Part shown: in pieces, positions 61,834-64,000 of the stretch
Position numbering within the stretch: the first letter of the stretch is position 1
Layout: the number at the start of each line of letters is the position of its first letter
The notes under the pieces: model-generated
What the model was told of the DNA's origin: nothing
What the model saw: only the letters and a program-made list of their open reading frames with translations
The model's database searches: none
Origin: JAMHWF01 sp048500255
GTDB taxonomy: Bacteria > Pseudomonadota > Gammaproteobacteria > Burkholderiales > Burkholderiaceae_C
Direction of reading: 5' to 3'
DNA length: 64,000 nt
Assembly (NCBI GenBank): GCA_048500255.1
Contig: JASNYH010000005.1
Location: forward strand, 62,001-126,000
Position numbers and translations under genes: made by a program

Positions 61834-62427
61834 ATGCGCAAGCTGATTGTGGGAATCACCGGTGCTACCGGTGCGATTTTCGGGGTGCGCATGTTGCAGG
61901 CGTTGCGCGCGGCCGATGTCGAGACGCATCTCGTGCTGTCCAAGTGGGGCATGCAGACGATCGAGCATGAGACCGGCCTGACGAATGCGCAGTTGCATGA
62001 CATGGCCAGTGTCGTGCACGGCAGCGGCAACATGGCGGCGACGGTGTCGTCGGGTTCGTTTCACACGGACGGCATGGTGATCGTTCCATGCACGATGCGC
62101 ACGCTGGCTGCGGTGGCGCACGGCTACGGCGAGGGACTCGTGCATCGCGCAGCCGATGTCGTGCTCAAGGAGCGCCGCAAACTCGTGATCGTGGCGCGCG
62201 AAACCCCTCTGTCCGAGATTCATCTCGAGAACATGCTGAAGCTGGCGCGCATGGGCGTGACGATCCTGCCGCCCATGCCGGCCTTTTACAACAAGCCCGA
62301 GTCGGTGGACGACATCGTCGACCACATCGTCGCGCGGGTGCTCGATCAGTTCGACATCCCTGCTGAATTTGCCAAACGTTGGGACGGCAAGATGGACCGC
62401 ACCAATGCACTGCAACGCCTGAAGTAA
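61834..62427 (+). CDS. ubiX: UbiX-type flavin prenyltransferase
   Basis: This 197-residue enzyme attaches a dimethylallyl group to FMN to make prenylated FMN, the cofactor of UbiD decarboxylases. Visible family parts are KLIVGITGATGAIFGVRML at the FMN-binding N-terminus, SKWGMQTIEHETG and IVPCTMRTLAAVAHG. ERRKLVIVARETPLSEIHLENMLKLARMG includes the prenyl-phosphate contacts. An AAAGGTAG element lies upstream of the ATG; a TTG 18 bases earlier is less likely. It lies 45 bp before the UbiD gene. Confidence 0.93.
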   Translation: MRKLIVGITGATGAIFGVRMLQALRAADVETHLVLSKWGMQTIEHETGLTNAQLHDMASVVHGSGNMAATVSSGSFHTDGMVIVPCTMRTLAAVAHGYGEGLVHRAADVVLKERRKLVIVARETPLSEIHLENMLKLARMGVTILPPMPAFYNKPESVDDIVDHIVARVLDQFDIPAEFAKRWDGKMDRTNALQRLK

Positions 62428-62472
62428 CCGAAACGCCATCCCCCATCCGACAACACTGAAGAGGAGAGCTCC

Positions 62473-64000
62473 ATGGCCGATACGCCCCAACACCACGTCA
62501 AGGATCTGCGCGCCGCCATCGAGTGGCTCCGTTCGCGCAACTACCTCATCGAGACCGACCAGGAGGTCAACCCCGATCTCGAGATCACAGGTCTGCAGAA
62601 GGTTTTCGACGGCAGTCTGCCGATGCTGTTCAACAACGTGAAGGGCAAGCCGCACGCACGCGCCATCACGAACCTGTTCGGCGATATCCGCGTCGTCGAG
62701 GAGATGTTCGGCTGGAAGGACTCGCTGGAGCGTGTCAAGAAGGTGGCGCGCGCAATCGATCATCCGATCAAGCCGGTCATCATCGACCAGAGCGAGGCGC
62801 CCGTGCAACAGGAGGTGCTGACGAAGGATCTTGACGTCAACCGGTGGTTGACCGCCATCAAGCACACGCCGCTGGAAAAGGAGCTGACCATCGGGTCGGG
62901 CATCTCGTGCGTGATCGGTAAGTACTTCGACGGCGGCAGCCACATCGGCTACAACCGTATGAACTTCCGCTGGGGCAACATCGGCACGTTCCAGATCTCG
63001 CCCGGATCGCACATGTGGCAGGTCATGACGGCGCACTACAAGGACGATGAGCCGATTCCGTTGACGATGTGTTTCGGCGTTCCCCCGTCGTGCACCTTCG
63101 TGGCCGGCTCGGGCTTCGACTATGCGATCCTGCCGAAGGGCTGCGACGAGATTGGCATTGCCGGCGCGATCCAGGGCGAAGCTGTGCGCCTGGTCAAGTG
63201 CCGCACCATCGATGCCTACACTCTGGCCGACGCCGAGTACGTGCTCGAGGGCTACCTGCATCCGCGCGACAAGCGCTACGAGACGGCGGAGTCGGAAGAG
63301 GCGGACATCCAGGGCCGCTTCCACTTCCACCCGGAGTGGGCCGGCTACATGGGCAAGGCCTACAAGGCGCCGACCTTCCACGTCACGGCGATCACGATGC
63401 GCAAGCGCGAAAGCAAGCCGGTGATCTTCCCGCTCGGCGTGCATACCGCGGACGACTCCAATATCGACACCTCGGTGCGCGAGTCCGCCATCTTTGCGCT
63501 GTGTGAGCGCCTGCAACCGGGCATCGTGCAGAACGTGCACATCCCGTACTGCATGACGGACTGGGGTGGCTGCATCATCCAGGTGAAGAAGCGCAATCAG
63601 ATCGAAGAGGGTTGGCAGCGGAACTTCCTCTCGGCGATCCTGTCGTGCTCGCAAGGCATGCGACTGGCTATCGCCGTCAGCGAAGACGTCGACATCTATT
63701 CGATGGACGACATCATGTGGTGCCTGACGACTCGCGTGAACCCGCAGACGGACATCCTGAATCCGATTCCCGGCGGTCGCGGGCAGACCTTCATGCCGGC
63801 CGAGCGCATGACGTCAGGTGACAAGCAGTGGACGGCGTCGAACACCCTGTTCGAGGGCGGCATGGGCATCGATGCTACGGTGCCGTTCGGCTACGAGAGC
63901 GACTTCCACCGCCCCGTCTACGGCGTGGACCTGGTCAAGCCGGAGAAGTTCTTCAGCGCGAAGGACATCGAGACGATGAAGTCGCGTATGTCGGGCTGGA
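62473..64000 (+). CDS. UbiD-family prenylated-FMN-dependent decarboxylase (3' partial)
   Basis: About 509 codons of a UbiD-family enzyme are present before the window ends. A strong GAGGAGAG element is 5 bases before the ATG. Family features are LRAAIEWLRSRNYLIETDQEVNPDLEI, the metal/prFMN region SHIGYNRMNFRWGNIGTF, FGVPPSCTFVAGSGFDYAILPKG and DEIGIAGAIQGEAVRLVKC with a catalytic Glu. The paired ubiX, the IclR regulator and the nearby Bug remnant suggest an aromatic acid or aromatic acyl-CoA as substrate. Phthaloyl-CoA decarboxylase is one possibility, not proven here. Confidence 0.92.
   Translation, partial: MADTPQHHVKDLRAAIEWLRSRNYLIETDQEVNPDLEITGLQKVFDGSLPMLFNNVKGKPHARAITNLFGDIRVVEEMFGWKDSLERVKKVARAIDHPIKPVIIDQSEAPVQQEVLTKDLDVNRWLTAIKHTPLEKELTIGSGISCVIGKYFDGGSHIGYNRMNFRWGNIGTFQISPGSHMWQVMTAHYKDDEPIPLTMCFGVPPSCTFVAGSGFDYAILPKGCDEIGIAGAIQGEAVRLVKCRTIDAYTLADAEYVLEGYLHPRDKRYETAESEEADIQGRFHFHPEWAGYMGKAYKAPTFHVTAITMRKRESKPVIFPLGVHTADDSNIDTSVRESAIFALCERLQPGIVQNVHIPYCMTDWGGCIIQVKKRNQIEEGWQRNFLSAILSCSQGMRLAIAVSEDVDIYSMDDIMWCLTTRVNPQTDILNPIPGGRGQTFMPAERMTSGDKQWTASNTLFEGGMGIDATVPFGYESDFHRPVYGVDLVKPEKFFSAKDIETMKSRMSGW

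Overview
The window is high-G+C DNA from a betaproteobacterium, most likely a member of the Burkholderiales. The gene order rpoZ-gmk beside spoT, the chain rsuA-ribF near ileS-lspA, the Bug-type binding protein and a protocatechuate 4,5-cleavage operon all fit that group. About 37.8 kb on the left reads as ordinary chromosome. The remaining 26 kb is accessory DNA with more broken genes and more variable base composition.

Chromosomal part (1-37.8 kb). ahpF (cut at its 5' end), a quinone oxidoreductase and a small lipoprotein are followed by a DUF2189 membrane protein, a UbiB-family kinase and a large lipoprotein. Next come lspA and ileS, a MipA/OmpV porin-like protein, ribF and rsuA, and two acyl-CoA dehydrogenases. 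A four-gene MCE-type lipid transporter follows (permease, ATPase, MCE protein, PqiC-type lipoprotein). After that are a retropepsin-like protease, YajQ, murB, an unusual HisKA-REC protein, ppnP and argG. At 24.6-33.2 kb a LysR regulator is divergent from a protocatechuate 4,5-cleavage (lig/pmd-type) operon: a ModA-like protein, oxalomesaconate hydratase, CHA aldolase, an NAD(P)-dependent oxidoreductase, PDC hydrolase, dioxygenase alpha and beta, CHMS dehydrogenase and a Bug-type binding protein. spoT, rpoZ and gmk close the block, followed by a degraded DUF4142 gene and a ferritin-like protein.

Integrative element (37,885-55,831). A 19-bp direct repeat brackets 17.9 kb of mostly defence and stability genes. 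The repeat reads QVQNIE-stop on the minus strand, which resembles the 3' end of yicC. Inside, on the minus strand, a Res-like helicase-nuclease, a beta-class DNA methyltransferase, an AAA15-type ATPase and a DUF4276 protein form one compact operon. The element also carries VapBC, an Integrase_1-type recombinase, a NERD protein, HipBA, a TOTE-type primase-helicase, ParDE and a P4-type integrase next to the right repeat. Three hip operator-like sites lie exactly 50 bp apart.

Second accessory segment (55.8 kb to the end). It starts with a frameshifted gene and a LysR gene with two HTH domains, cut by an IS5-family element. Then come idi, folE2, a Bug-type remnant, an IclR regulator, ubiX and a ubiD-type decarboxylase that runs off the window. 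Four copies of a TCCA-N5-TGGA site in this segment suggest one IclR regulon for a prenylated-FMN-dependent decarboxylation pathway. This could be phthalate degradation, whose aerobic branch would meet the protocatechuate operon.
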